This document shows positions 24,767 to 34,358 of a stretch of 64,000 nt of DNA, piece after piece. The position numbers and the translations under genes were made by a program. The stretch comes from Erwinia tracheiphila (lineage in GTDB: Bacteria > Pseudomonadota > Gammaproteobacteria > Enterobacterales > Enterobacteriaceae): contig NZ_CP089932.1 in assembly GCF_021365465.1 (NCBI RefSeq), positions 3,844,001-3,908,000 on the forward strand, given 5' to 3'. How positions within the stretch are numbered: the stretch's first letter is position 1; each line of letters begins with the position of its first letter. A model generated the notes under the pieces. It did not search any database. It was not told where the DNA came from and was given only the letters and a program-made list of their open reading frames with translations.

Positions 24767-27701
24767 CCTGCGTTAAAGGTGACGATGACGGTATGGTTAC
24801 GGTGTGACTTTTGTCCTGCTGCCGGAACGGTGCTTTTTCATCTGCCCCGACCGCTTTACCGTTCAGCCCTTTATCCGCGCGGGCTGAAGCCTGCTTTTGC
24901 TTTCCCGACCGGCTACCGACCGAGGCCCGGCCGGGGGCCGGCCGCTTACCCCCTGACCCCGACCGGGCGGCATCGTACTGCATCTCAGGCGGGTCGCTGT
25001 CCGGCACGTCGATAAGCCCGCACAGGTGCGCACCCTCTCCTTCACCGTCGAACAGCAGCTCATACAGGAACGTCAGTCCGCGACGGTGAACCAGCAGGTA
25101 TTCCAGTTCACTCAGCCGGGACAGGTGGACCTTCAGCTGCGTGTCGCCCCACCGCACCGCGTCGCGCAGCTGCTTTCGCGTGAACAGCCATTCACCACGC
25201 GGCTGGCCGCTCTCCTTCACCCACGCCTGTATCAGCATCAGCAGCCTGCGCGTCTGCGGCGGCATCTCGTCCAGCGTCCGCCCCAGGATTTCATGCGCAA
25301 GACGGTTCGCCAGCACGATATCGGCACGCTCAACACCAATATACTCCAGTACCTGCCCGCGATGCTCAACCCGCTTCACCTCCCGCTGATACTGGTGCAG
25401 CAGCGCGACAGACTGGATTAACGTCAGGTACTTCATATGGTCGCGCCGGGTGCGCGTTTTATCGCTCATAAAGGTCAGCTGCGGGGCGAACGGATTGACC
25501 ACCTTCAGCGGACGTAACAGCCGCTGTGCGTTCTGGTGCAGCCGCGTGACGTGCGCTTTTTCACTCACCATCAGCAGCCCTTCCAGCGTCTGCGCATGGC
25601 GCTGGGCCGCGTGTATCGCCTCCGTCTGCGCCCGCGACTCGTTCACCGTCAGCACCAGGCAGCGGTTCAGCAGCTCCTCGTCCACGTCAATGGCCGTGGT
25701 GGTCAGCATCAGCATCACCGGGCCTTTCACCCTGTACTGCTTTGTCACCAGGTTGCCCGTCGACTCGTCCTTGCCCGTTGAGGCTATCGTCAGCTCGCCG
25801 TCACTCTGCAACAGCTTCAGCGCATAGGCTGCCTGCCGTACCCCTTCCTCCTCAGCTATCGCCAGTATTTTGTGCTGTAAGTTCGTTTCACCCAGATAGA
25901 ACAGGCTCTGCCCGGTCATCGCGCTGTACAGCATCCGCTCTTCCTCCGGCATCAGGTTCAGCACCGCATCCATCAGGCTGGATTTTCCTGCCGCGCTCGA
26001 CGACTGCACCAGCACCGCCAGCGGACGCTCCAGCTTACGCGAGGTCGCCGCCAGATACGCCGCCAGCAGGTTCACCGGCTCGCCCACCACCCCGCACGCC
26101 GCCAGGTCTGCCGTCACCCGCTCAGACAGCTGCGGGTCACGCAGCAGCGCCAGCGCATCATCACGTTCCGCCTCCGTCATCTCCGCGCCGCTGTTCTCCG
26201 CTTCCGGCTGCGCCTGCCACTGCTCCAGCGCCAGCAGCACCCGGCCCAGCGACCGCCTCACCTCACCTTCCGCCAGCCCCAGCTCCGCCGCCGCCATCCG
26301 CGCATACCCCGCACGCGAGCGGGCACTGAGCATGTCCACGCCGTCCGCGAACACCGCACCGCTTTCCCGGTCCAGCAGCTGCACGTTCAGCTTCATCGCC
26401 CCGCCGCCCGGCTTCACCTGCGCCAGCCCGCGCACCCGCCACTGCTGCGACCCCAGGCTGATGAGCACCTCGCCCACGTCTCCACGCTCAGCCACCACGC
26501 CGGGAGCAGCCTGCTGTGCAGCAACGCCCGCCGTTAAGGAAGAAGCTGCTGTGACCCCGTTGCCAGCCTGCTCCGGCTTTACCGCCACCGTTTCGGGCAG
26601 CACCGCATCCCGCACCGGCTGCGCCGACTCAGCAAGCAGCCGGAACGCCGCCTCCGCCTCCGACACCCGGCACAGATACGCATTCGCATCCACTCCGGCG
26701 GGGAACACGATACGGAAGCAGTCGATCTGCATCCCGGCCAGCTCCGCCGCCAGCTTCACCGCCGCACCGTTGCCCGCCGCGTCGTTGTCATACGCGATCA
26801 GCACCTGCTTCACCCCGTGCTCTGCAAAGGCCCGGCGGTGATCATCCGTAAAGCCGTTCACCCCGTAAGCCGCCGTCACGTTGCGATACCCCGCCACCCA
26901 GAACGACATCGCGTCGATCAGCGACTCGCACAGGATCACCACGGACGAGGCAGCCAGCGCCTGCCCGTTCCACACCCCGCCGTGCGGGCCGGGCAGATAC
27001 AGGTGCAGCGGCGTGCCTTTGCGCAGCCTGTCGGTGATTTTGCGCCCGTACATCTCACGGATCTGACCGTTCAGATCCACAACCGGCACGACCAGCGAAC
27101 CGCTGAAGTGCTCGTGCCCGGACTCACGCAGCACGCCCGCCGCCTGCAACCGGGCGCGGATCTTCGCTCCGGCCTGCACCGATTTCGGCGGCAGGCGGTA
27201 GCCCAGCGTGCGGCTGGCGAAGCCCAGGCGGAACTGCGCAACCAGCTCAGGATGGTTCAGGCGGCGCTTCTCCAGATACGCCACCGCCTCCGGCGCGTTC
27301 AGCAGCGAGTGATGGTAAAAATCCACCACCCGCCCCAGCAGCGCCTGACGGCCCGCCTCATCCTCCGCAAACAGCGCCGGTTCATCCTTTGTGACCAGCG
27401 GCAAAACGGCGGGATTGTCGCCCAGCTCCGCCCGCAGCCGCTCCACCGCCTTGCGCAGACTCAGCTTTTCGGTGTGCATCAGCCAGTCCAGCACCGACCC
27501 GCCCGCGTCGCAGCCGAAGCAGTGGTAGAGGTTTTTCGCCAGCGTGATCACCATTGAGGGGGTTTTCTCCTCGTGGAACGGACACCGCGTCACCAGGTCT
27601 TTACCGCGCTTAAACACCTGCCGCCCCTGCGCCTGCGCAACGGTGGCTAAAGAGACGGCGGCCTTCAGGTGCTGTAACTCCGTTTCTGCGATGCGTGCCA
27701 T
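24618..27701 (-). CDS. CHC2/TOPRIM primase-helicase, module B
   Basis: A 1027-residue protein. CHC2 zinc finger: Cys40, His43, Cys61, Cys64. TOPRIM: CESLIDAMSFW and IAYDNDAAGNGAA. After a variable Ala-rich linker comes an AAA-like helicase with QSSSAAGKSS (Walker A, first Gly replaced), LMLTTTAIDVDEELLNRC and a DKTRTRRDHMKYLTL segment, then a winged helix (FTRKQLRDAVRWGDTQLKVHL). The last ~130 residues are low-complexity and overlap the integrase gene. It should prime and unwind DNA for replication of the mobile module. The ATG has AGGAG upstream and faces the HTH gene. Confidence 0.9.
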   Translation of the reverse strand: MARIAETELQHLKAAVSLATVAQAQGRQVFKRGKDLVTRCPFHEEKTPSMVITLAKNLYHCFGCDAGGSVLDWLMHTEKLSLRKAVERLRAELGDNPAVLPLVTKDEPALFAEDEAGRQALLGRVVDFYHHSLLNAPEAVAYLEKRRLNHPELVAQFRLGFASRTLGYRLPPKSVQAGAKIRARLQAAGVLRESGHEHFSGSLVVPVVDLNGQIREMYGRKITDRLRKGTPLHLYLPGPHGGVWNGQALAASSVVILCESLIDAMSFWVAGYRNVTAAYGVNGFTDDHRRAFAEHGVKQVLIAYDNDAAGNGAAVKLAAELAGMQIDCFRIVFPAGVDANAYLCRVSEAEAAFRLLAESAQPVRDAVLPETVAVKPEQAGNGVTAASSLTAGVAAQQAAPGVVAERGDVGEVLISLGSQQWRVRGLAQVKPGGGAMKLNVQLLDRESGAVFADGVDMLSARSRAGYARMAAAELGLAEGEVRRSLGRVLLALEQWQAQPEAENSGAEMTEAERDDALALLRDPQLSERVTADLAACGVVGEPVNLLAAYLAATSRKLERPLAVLVQSSSAAGKSSLMDAVLNLMPEEERMLYSAMTGQSLFYLGETNLQHKILAIAEEEGVRQAAYALKLLQSDGELTIASTGKDESTGNLVTKQYRVKGPVMLMLTTTAIDVDEELLNRCLVLTVNESRAQTEAIHAAQRHAQTLEGLLMVSEKAHVTRLHQNAQRLLRPLKVVNPFAPQLTFMSDKTRTRRDHMKYLTLIQSVALLHQYQREVKRVEHRGQVLEYIGVERADIVLANRLAHEILGRTLDEMPPQTRRLLMLIQAWVKESGQPRGEWLFTRKQLRDAVRWGDTQLKVHLSRLSELEYLLVHRRGLTFLYELLFDGEGEGAHLCGLIDVPDSDPPEMQYDAARSGSGGKRPAPGRASVGSRSGKQKQASARADKGLNGKAVGADEKAPFRQQDKSHTVTIPSSSPLTQDAHHDPASSARPDNASPECSPLHAAPACSDVAGKPGRCGLQRPDGGGLP

Positions 27702-27752
27702 AGAACTGCTCCTGATAAAACCTTGTCAATACCATATGTGTGTTTTATTATG

Positions 27753-27768
27753 GTACATATATATGTAC
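27753..27768. promoter_or_regulatory. Perfect palindromic operator, module B
   Basis: Second copy of GTACATATATATGTAC between the divergent primase and HTH genes. Confidence 0.6.
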
Positions 27769-27804
27769 TTTCGTCAAGAGCGTTTCAGATTAGGGGGTAA
27801 AATC

Positions 27805-28194
27805 ATGAGCAACACGACTTACTGGTACTTACCCATGCCCCTATCTGAACGACTGTTCGAGTTACGCAGGCAGCACAGCCTGTCACAACAGGCTATGGCC
27901 GATGCAGTCGGCATCCATGCCAACAGCTGGAAGAAGTACGAGACCGGCCAGGCCCAGCCCTCCATCGACATCCTGAAGAAGATCGCCACGGCGCTGCACG
28001 TCAGCACGGACTTTTTGTTATTTGATGCACACGAACGTGTACCAGAAGGTGAGCTTTCATTGCAGTTTGAGGCCATCGTCCAGCTACCCGAAGAAGAGCA
28101 GAACGTGGTTCGGGAAGTACTGGAGAGCCTGATTATCAAGTACCAGACCCGTCGCTGGGATTCAGCGAGGCAGGCAACGAAGAAGAGAGAGTAA
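27805..28194 (+). CDS. HTH transcriptional regulator, module B
   Basis: Same 129-residue protein as at 20501: Cro/C1-type HTH at residues ~13-70 and a helical acidic tail. Divergent from an intact primase gene, so in this module it has a complete target to control. Two identical regulators will act on both operators. Confidence 0.88.
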   Translation: MSNTTYWYLPMPLSERLFELRRQHSLSQQAMADAVGIHANSWKKYETGQAQPSIDILKKIATALHVSTDFLLFDAHERVPEGELSLQFEAIVQLPEEEQNVVREVLESLIIKYQTRRWDSARQATKKRE

Positions 28195-28275
28195 CAACGA
28201 TTTTTTAACGCGGACCGGAAGTGTTGAAGCACCGCCAGCCCGCTAACCACAGGCAACTAAACGGAGTAGTTGATC

Positions 28276-28590
28276 ATGGCTGAACACGATTGTATTTCAG
28301 AAGGGAAGATTGCCAAAGCGGAACGGCGCTGTATTGTGGGCTACCGTCCAAAAGGCGGTGACCGCAGCACACCGCAGGTGAACATTGCGGGTAAGTGGCT
28401 GGCTGAGGCGGGGTTTGCGGTGGGGACGGGCGTCAGTCTGAAGGTGCTGGACGGCTGTCTGGTGCTGATCCCCGACAGCCGCGAGGAGACGCGGTTACGC
28501 CGGGAACAGGCACAGCTTGAGCAGCAGAAGCGGGAGATGGAGCAGACCCGGCAGCAGGCGCTGGCGTTGCTGGCGAAGGTCAGCGGCTAA
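28276..28590 (+). CDS. SymE-like toxin family protein, module B
   Basis: Identical in protein sequence to the copy at 20972 (104 residues, SymE-like domain followed by a coiled-coil tail). I see no obvious antisense SymR-like promoter on the opposite strand, but short RNAs cannot be excluded. Confidence 0.82.
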   Translation: MAEHDCISEGKIAKAERRCIVGYRPKGGDRSTPQVNIAGKWLAEAGFAVGTGVSLKVLDGCLVLIPDSREETRLRREQAQLEQQKREMEQTRQQALALLAKVSG

Positions 28591-28595
28591 AAATA

Positions 28596-28629
28596 AAGCC
28601 GGAAGGATCGTGGAGATCGCTTCCGGCTT
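28596..28629. terminator. Convergent hairpin, module B
   Basis: Second copy of the 10-bp stem AAGCCGGAAG / CTTCCGGCTT between convergent genes. Confidence 0.65.
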
Positions 28630-28633
28630 AAAG

Positions 28634-28954
28634 TTAATTATTATTTACAATATCCCATATTTCATCCTTTATCTCCTGATATATCTTGTTTAACTGGAAC
28701 CTTTCATCAAAATCATCCCTCCATATATAATAATCAGAGAAAGAACCATTTCCCTTATCCATCATCTTCCATGTATCACAAGAACTGTAAAAAAAATAAT
28801 CCGGATTATTGCATTTATTATTCATTGACCATTCAAGTTTTTCTATTATAGAGTCAATGCCACGAATCCAGTTATCTTCTTTCTCTCTAATAAGGATGAC
28901 TTTTAATTCCTCGAGTTTATCCAGTAGATTTTTCGACAATGTTTTATTGTACAT
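28634..28954 (-). CDS. Putative Rhs-cassette immunity protein, module B
   Basis: Identical to the 106-residue protein at 21330. It lies downstream of an orphan toxin tail and, further upstream, of the active rhs toxin/immunity pair. This is the order expected when a new toxin cassette displaces an older one while its immunity gene is kept. Confidence 0.55.
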   Translation of the reverse strand: MYNKTLSKNLLDKLEELKVILIREKEDNWIRGIDSIIEKLEWSMNNKCNNPDYFFYSSCDTWKMMDKGNGSFSDYYIWRDDFDERFQLNKIYQEIKDEIWDIVNNN

Positions 28955-28958
28955 ATCA

Positions 28959-29164
28959 TCACCTTAACGGCCAACTATCCATTATACCAACACCTTTCAG
29001 TTGCCAAGGCTGTTCAACGAATATTTGAGTAACATTCTGACCACCAAGATAAGCGCCTCCCTGATAACCCACTGGACCTTCATATATAGTTGTTCCCTTA
29101 GGTATTAAGACCTTATATACCGATTCAAAACAGTTATTAGGCTGATCCTGATTTAACACGGCGT
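28959..29164 (-). pseudogene. Orphan Rhs-type toxin C-terminus, module B
   Basis: Second copy of the KGTTIYEGPVGYQGG-type toxin tail, again cut at the junction with the plus-strand coiled-coil remnant. The catalytic domain is absent. Confidence 0.65.
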
Positions 29165-29279
29165 TGCTGTGCGGGAACACAGCAACGAGTTGCAGGAAGC
29201 ACGGGAACAACTTTATCAGGCGCAGCAGGTGGTGAAGGGGATTAAGGACGGAATGTTTAGTGTGCTTAACGAGGGTTAA
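29159..29279 (+). pseudogene. C-terminal remnant of a coiled-coil protein, module B
   Basis: Second copy of the fragment ending VVKGIKDGMFSVLNEG; no upstream gene body. Confidence 0.5.
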
Positions 29280-29329
29280 ATAATAAAGGCCGGGTAGAGA
29301 TCATTTTCTAACCCGACTTAAATATCTAA

Positions 29330-29818
29330 TTAATCGTAAGCATCACCGTGATCTTTATTCTTCCAGTAAATATCATTACCGCCTGAATTATATAGTTCAG
29401 TTAATAATTCCGTGAAACTAAGGGCTATGATTGGACAACTGCCAGCAACTCCATGAATTTCATAATTACTATCATAACAACGTCCATTTCTCTCAAGAGA
29501 TAGATCTATAGACAAATAATCATTATTATCTGTTTTTCCAATAAAATACCACGAGGAAGATATATCATCATCACATGATTCGCCTACAATAATTTGATTT
29601 GATTGCAATATTTCATCCTTTGATAAAATACGAAATGAAATCATGGCATGACCATCACAAAACAATCTTACGCCATTACATTTTCTGTAAAAATAAACAA
29701 TATCATCAGGATATTTCAATGTACTGGCAGGTAATGTAGGTAAACTCCCATTCGGGGGTATTACTTCACATCGGCTATCTTTATTAAACAAGTCAAGTAA
29801 TAAGTCTATTTCCTTCAT
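29330..29818 (-). CDS. SMI1/KNR4 (SUKH)-like immunity protein for Rhs
   Basis: A 162-residue SUKH-type protein starting 10 nt after the rhs stop, with GAGGTGG as ribosome-binding site inside the rhs end. Position immediately behind the toxin domain makes it the cognate immunity protein of the intact Rhs effector. Identical to 22026-22514. Confidence 0.85.
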   Translation of the reverse strand: MKEIDLLLDLFNKDSRCEVIPPNGSLPTLPASTLKYPDDIVYFYRKCNGVRLFCDGHAMISFRILSKDEILQSNQIIVGESCDDDISSSWYFIGKTDNNDYLSIDLSLERNGRCYDSNYEIHGVAGSCPIIALSFTELLTELYNSGGNDIYWKNKDHGDAYD

Positions 29819-29828
29819 ATTATCCACC

Positions 29829-32800
29829 TCAAAAAATAACAGATTCAAAAGAACCATTATATAAATATTGGTTTACCGCTCGATAATAGGCATCACGACT
29901 TGCAGCAGGAACGTTAGCTGCATCAAACATTTTTTCTGAAAGATTCTTCATTTCCCTATTACTAACAGTAGACCAATCAACCTTCCCACCAACTGGTTTA
30001 CCTGTCTTTTGTTTTAACCAATCACGATATGTAGCTTTTGTTGCTGCATGATTATCCGCAGATAAAGCAATAGTTGGAGAATTAGTAGGATATTTACCAC
30101 CATATGAAGGAACATTTTTTGACATCCAAATATCAAGTACGCCGTGATGGTTTTCTAAAGGAGAATTACTTGGGCGGTAAGGCACAATATCAAATTCCTT
30201 AACCTCACCGCATTTAAGACCTAACGGATCGATCCAACTAAGTGGATTCGGTACGTAAGCATACCCGTTCAGCCCCCCCGCCAGCCCTATCGGGTCCGGC
30301 TGCGTATAGCGCCCGCAGGTCGGATCATAATAGCGGAACAGATTATAGTGCAGCCCCGTTTCACTGTCGAGGTACTGCCCCTGAAAACGCAGGTTCTGCC
30401 GCACCGCACGCAGGCCCGTCGCGGACCCCGTGGTTTCACTCTCACTTTCCCCCCACGTTGAAAAGCGACCCTGCCATACCACCTCGCCCTGGTCGTCCGT
30501 CATCTGCTGCGGCAGGCCGTTCAGCTCCGTGTGATACCAGTACGCCGTTGAGGCCCCGCCCACCGTGTCGATACGCGCCAGCGGCTCCCAGCCTCCCTCG
30601 CCGTACAGATACTGCGTGTCGCGTTCCGGCACCGCGCTGCTGCTTTCACTCACCATCTGCAGCCCGCTCCACAGAAAGCGCACCGTCTCCGTTCCGCCAC
30701 CGTGCCGGTGCAGAATTTTATGCGTCCGCCGTCCCAGCGCGTCGTAGCGGTATTTTACCTCCGCACAGTCGCTGTGCCCAACCAGACGCACCGACGACAC
30801 ACGCTGCTCATCGTCATAGCTGAACCACTGCTCCGGCGACGCCTTCCCCGCCCTGCGCCACGCCACCCGGCCAAAGCCGTCATAGCGCCAGCGGCTGCCG
30901 TTCAGGCGGTGCAGCAGGTTCTGCCACACCCTTTGCCCCGGCCCGTCGGTGCGGTTGCCTGCCCCGTCCCAGCTGAAGTGTTCCTCATTCGCGCCGCGAA
31001 CTTCCCGCGTTATCTGCCCGGTGGCGTCATAGCCAAACCGCTGCCGGGGCGGGATCACGTCCTGACGGCCATTCAGGTCGCGTACGCTCTCCTGCATCAC
31101 CTGGTCCAGACGGTCCCAGCTGTAACGACGTTCAAAAACGATACCCCGGCGCTGCGCCGCACCGCTGCTGCGCGACACCACGCGTCCCGCCGCGTCGTAG
31201 CGCGTCTGCTGGTTCAGGATACCCTGGGTGCGGCCCACTTCACGGTGCAGACGGTCGCGCTGAAAGCCAGCGATCTCACGCAGGGTACTCCCCTGACGCA
31301 GGTTAATTTGCATCAGGTGCCCGGTGCCGTAGCGCAAAAAAGTCAGCTCGCGCCCGTCCGGCATGACGCTGGCGCTCAGGTTACCCAGCGCGTCATAGCG
31401 GTGTGACAGTACTCCACCATCGTTTTCCTCGCTAATAAGGTTGCCCATGACATCACGGGTAAAACGCAGGATGTCTGGCGCGGCGTCGTCACCTTCAGCC
31501 AGCGACAGTCGACGGATCTCCGCGCCGTCCTTAAGCCAGTGATACTCCGTGCGATGCCGCGCAGTGATTTTTGCCGCCATGCGGTCCAGCACGTCGTATT
31601 CATAGTGCGTAACCAGCGGGGCAGGCGCGTCATCCGCCGCCAGCGGGTGCTGCACCATTTCCACCGTCCGGCCCATCGCGTCATGGCGGAAGCATCTGCG
31701 CCGCCCGGCCCAGTCGGTCTGTGCCAGCAGCCGCTGACCACTGTCCCACTCAAAGCCCCAGCGATCGCCATTGGGATTGATAATCTGCGTCATACGCCCC
31801 GCACGATCGTACTGATAGTGCGTGATCTGCCCGGCGGGATCGGTCTCGCTGGTCACCTGCCCGCGCGCGTTGCGCGTCACTTTGCGCTCGGAAAAACCGT
31901 CAACGTTTTCACCGCACGGTCGCCCCGCCGGATCGTAGTCATAGCGCGTTTCGCGCCCATCCGCGCGGATAACCGTGCTCAAACGTCCCGCTGCGCTCCA
32001 CTGCCAGCGCGTGGTGTTGCCCTCTGCGTCGGTCGAGGTGGACGGACGGCCCGCATCGTCATACTGCCGCTGGCTTTGATACCCGGCGCAATCTTCCTCA
32101 CGGCGGATTTGTCCGCGCTCATTCCACCAGAAGCGGTGGGTGTTTTCCAGCGCATCGGTGCGGGTCAGCAGATCGCCCTGCTCATTCCAGGTGAAGCCTG
32201 TGGTGCCGCCCTGCGGATCGATAACCGCCACCACGTCCCCGGCGGCGTTGTAGCGGTATTCCCACACCGCACCGTCCGCCAGCACCTCCTTCAGCGGAAA
32301 GGCATAGGACGCATGCCAGGTGGTCAGCGTGGTTTGCCCCGCCGGATCGCGTACCACAGCCAGCCGCCCGCGCTCGTCATAGCCGTACTGCCAGATCCTG
32401 TCGCCAGGCGCACGGGTTTCCATCAGCAGGTCGGCGTGCTCCGCCCAGCGCCATGACCAACTTGCACCATACATATCGGTCCAGGCGGTGGGACGGCCCA
32501 GCGCATCCCAGTGGTGTTGTGAACTGCCGCCGGAAAGGCAAGTTACCGTCGCGCTGCGTGCGCTTTCATCAGCGTCGATTACCCAGTTTTCAAGGCAATC
32601 TCCTTTCTCATCGAGCACCCGATACGCCGTCACCCGCCAGTGCGAGGCATCACGCGAGGGCTGCCAGTCATAAACCACGCTCAGGCCGCCCGCATAGCCG
32701 TGAGAAGCCATCATGTCACTGGCGCGATCCCAGCTGAAGCGGCGGGTTTCAATCCCGTCGGCGTCAAAGACGGCGGTCAGCTGGCCCTGTGGGCTGTAGT

Positions 32801-34355
32801 CGTAGCGTGCCAGCAGCTGCAATGCACCGCCGACAACCTGATGTACCGCCGCCAGCCGCCCGTGCTGCGGCTCATAGCTCAACCGTACCGAAAGCGCTTC
32901 ATTGTCACCGGCTATGCTCTCCAGCTGACCGGCATCGTTCCAGCCAAAATGCTGGCAGTTCTCGTGATGATCGTAAATGCGCGCAATGCGCCATTCACCC
33001 TCGCGCATCGGGTCCGCCTCGTAGAGATGAAACTCTCCCCCGGCGGTCTGCATAATCATCACCCCTTGCAGGGTGCAGTACAGCGTGAATCCTTCTTCAT
33101 CGAAGCGCACCACGTCGCCCGGTGCGATCTCCCCCAGCCCCAGCGCCTGGCCACTCAGGTCGCGCCACAAAAACTGCGTGGTGCCTTTTGCACCGCGGAT
33201 GCGGATCAACCGCGTTTCGAACGGCAGCATCCAGCCGGTGCCAAGCATGCCGCTGGTCAGGTTACGGCTGTGATAAACGCGCTGCCAGAAGAGCGGGATG
33301 CGATCTTCCAGCACGAAATCGAGATCGTCCTCGCCGACAAGGAATTTGGCACCAGTGGCGTAGTGCACCGGCATGGCGCTCTGCACCGCCGCCGCCACAA
33401 CACCGCCCGCCGCTTCGCTGCCCACGGTCGCCCCCAGGCTACAGGCAATCTGCTTCAGCGCCCGACGCGAGGCCACTCGCGAGAACAACTGTTCGAGCAG
33501 TTTCATTCCCTCTTTCGCCGCACCGCCCCCCAACAGGCCGCCAACCAGCCCACCCACAAAGTAGGCCAGCGCGTTTTTTCCACTGCGGATGTCGCGCACC
33601 ACGATGCTGTCCCCGCCAATATTGACGCGAGGATTTTCCGCCACCTGGATTTTTGCTTCACAGGTGCTGCGATCGCCGTTGCGCGCCGCAGGATGGCCGT
33701 TGATCAGCACCTTTTTCGAGCCTTCCGCCAGGAAATTGGCGTTCTCCGTCATGTGTCCTTTACTACACTTGATGGTGTCCTTGTCAGCGGGTGCCGCGTG
33801 TGGGCTGGCGCTGGCAACCGTCGGCTGTACCAAGTCGTCATACAGGTTGGTGAAAAAGTGTTTTACCGAATCGCCATCGATATGGCTGACTTTATCCAGC
33901 AGCGCACTGGCCGTGGCGCCGGGATGGCTGACCGCGCTGGCGATACCCGCCGCCATTGCCAGCGCGGTGTCCAACAGGCTCGGCTCATTTTCCGCCGCGG
34001 GCGAATTGAGCCAGTGGCTGTCAACGGTGCCCGCCGCGCGTTTGCCCATAATATGCACGTTGTCAGAGCCGCTGGTAATGATGGCATCCGGTGGCCCGCG
34101 CATGCCCAGAATATCGAGCAGCCCGTCCACGGCCTCACCCGCCTTGTTGCCAAGCTTTTCGGGAATGCCAGAGGCCATCGCCCCCACCGTAAGCGCAATG
34201 CCCACGGCCAGGCCAACGCCGGTGCTGGAGATCATGCCGGCACCCAGTAAAATAGCGCCGTATATCGCACCCTCAACGGCCCCGCTGACAAAATCAGCCA
34301 GCGGCGAGCTGTGAACCAGCGGGTCGAGTTCGCGCGCGGCGGTTAGCGACGTCAT
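29829..34355 (-). CDS. rhs: Rhs-family T6SS effector with PAAR domain and nuclease-like C-terminus
   Basis: A 1508-residue polymorphic toxin. Residues ~20-65 and ~265-335 contain hydrophobic Gly-rich membrane-inserting segments; between them a PAAR domain (residues ~195-255: KCSKGHMTENANFLAEG, VLINGHPAARNGDRSTC) fits the VgrG tip. A long YD-repeat shell follows (RYDYSPQGQL, RYDALGRR and others). The core ends with DPIGLAGGLNGYAYVPNPL...DPLGL, the self-cleavage boundary. The last ~127 residues are the toxin (ENHHGVLDIWM, SADNHAATKATYRDW), with His/Asn clusters suggestive of an HNH-like nuclease. Upstream lie the Eag-type chaperone and vgrG, downstream the SUKH immunity gene. The frame is intact. 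Confidence 0.93.
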   Translation of the reverse strand: MTSLTAARELDPLVHSSPLADFVSGAVEGAIYGAILLGAGMISSTGVGLAVGIALTVGAMASGIPEKLGNKAGEAVDGLLDILGMRGPPDAIITSGSDNVHIMGKRAAGTVDSHWLNSPAAENEPSLLDTALAMAAGIASAVSHPGATASALLDKVSHIDGDSVKHFFTNLYDDLVQPTVASASPHAAPADKDTIKCSKGHMTENANFLAEGSKKVLINGHPAARNGDRSTCEAKIQVAENPRVNIGGDSIVVRDIRSGKNALAYFVGGLVGGLLGGGAAKEGMKLLEQLFSRVASRRALKQIACSLGATVGSEAAGGVVAAAVQSAMPVHYATGAKFLVGEDDLDFVLEDRIPLFWQRVYHSRNLTSGMLGTGWMLPFETRLIRIRGAKGTTQFLWRDLSGQALGLGEIAPGDVVRFDEEGFTLYCTLQGVMIMQTAGGEFHLYEADPMREGEWRIARIYDHHENCQHFGWNDAGQLESIAGDNEALSVRLSYEPQHGRLAAVHQVVGGALQLLARYDYSPQGQLTAVFDADGIETRRFSWDRASDMMASHGYAGGLSVVYDWQPSRDASHWRVTAYRVLDEKGDCLENWVIDADESARSATVTCLSGGSSQHHWDALGRPTAWTDMYGASWSWRWAEHADLLMETRAPGDRIWQYGYDERGRLAVVRDPAGQTTLTTWHASYAFPLKEVLADGAVWEYRYNAAGDVVAVIDPQGGTTGFTWNEQGDLLTRTDALENTHRFWWNERGQIRREEDCAGYQSQRQYDDAGRPSTSTDAEGNTTRWQWSAAGRLSTVIRADGRETRYDYDPAGRPCGENVDGFSERKVTRNARGQVTSETDPAGQITHYQYDRAGRMTQIINPNGDRWGFEWDSGQRLLAQTDWAGRRRCFRHDAMGRTVEMVQHPLAADDAPAPLVTHYEYDVLDRMAAKITARHRTEYHWLKDGAEIRRLSLAEGDDAAPDILRFTRDVMGNLISEENDGGVLSHRYDALGNLSASVMPDGRELTFLRYGTGHLMQINLRQGSTLREIAGFQRDRLHREVGRTQGILNQQTRYDAAGRVVSRSSGAAQRRGIVFERRYSWDRLDQVMQESVRDLNGRQDVIPPRQRFGYDATGQITREVRGANEEHFSWDGAGNRTDGPGQRVWQNLLHRLNGSRWRYDGFGRVAWRRAGKASPEQWFSYDDEQRVSSVRLVGHSDCAEVKYRYDALGRRTHKILHRHGGGTETVRFLWSGLQMVSESSSAVPERDTQYLYGEGGWEPLARIDTVGGASTAYWYHTELNGLPQQMTDDQGEVVWQGRFSTWGESESETTGSATGLRAVRQNLRFQGQYLDSETGLHYNLFRYYDPTCGRYTQPDPIGLAGGLNGYAYVPNPLSWIDPLGLKCGEVKEFDIVPYRPSNSPLENHHGVLDIWMSKNVPSYGGKYPTNSPTIALSADNHAATKATYRDWLKQKTGKPVGGKVDWSTVSNREMKNLSEKMFDAANVPAASRDAYYRAVNQYLYNGSFESVIF

Positions 34356-34358
34356 GGT

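Larger units (their letters stand above)
27702..30295. repeat. Direct repeat, copy B (nearly identical to 20398-22991)
   Basis: Right-hand partner of the duplication, with constant 7304-bp offset. Unlike copy A it continues into a full rhs gene. Confidence 0.93.

Noticed and set aside
17190..30295. Simple assembly duplication of one module
   Set aside because: The integrases and middle parts of the primases differ substantially, so the two copies are genuinely distinct sequences.
31539..34250. Plus-strand frames of up to 536 residues opposite rhs
   Set aside because: The minus strand is an unmistakable PAAR-Rhs protein; these are shadows.
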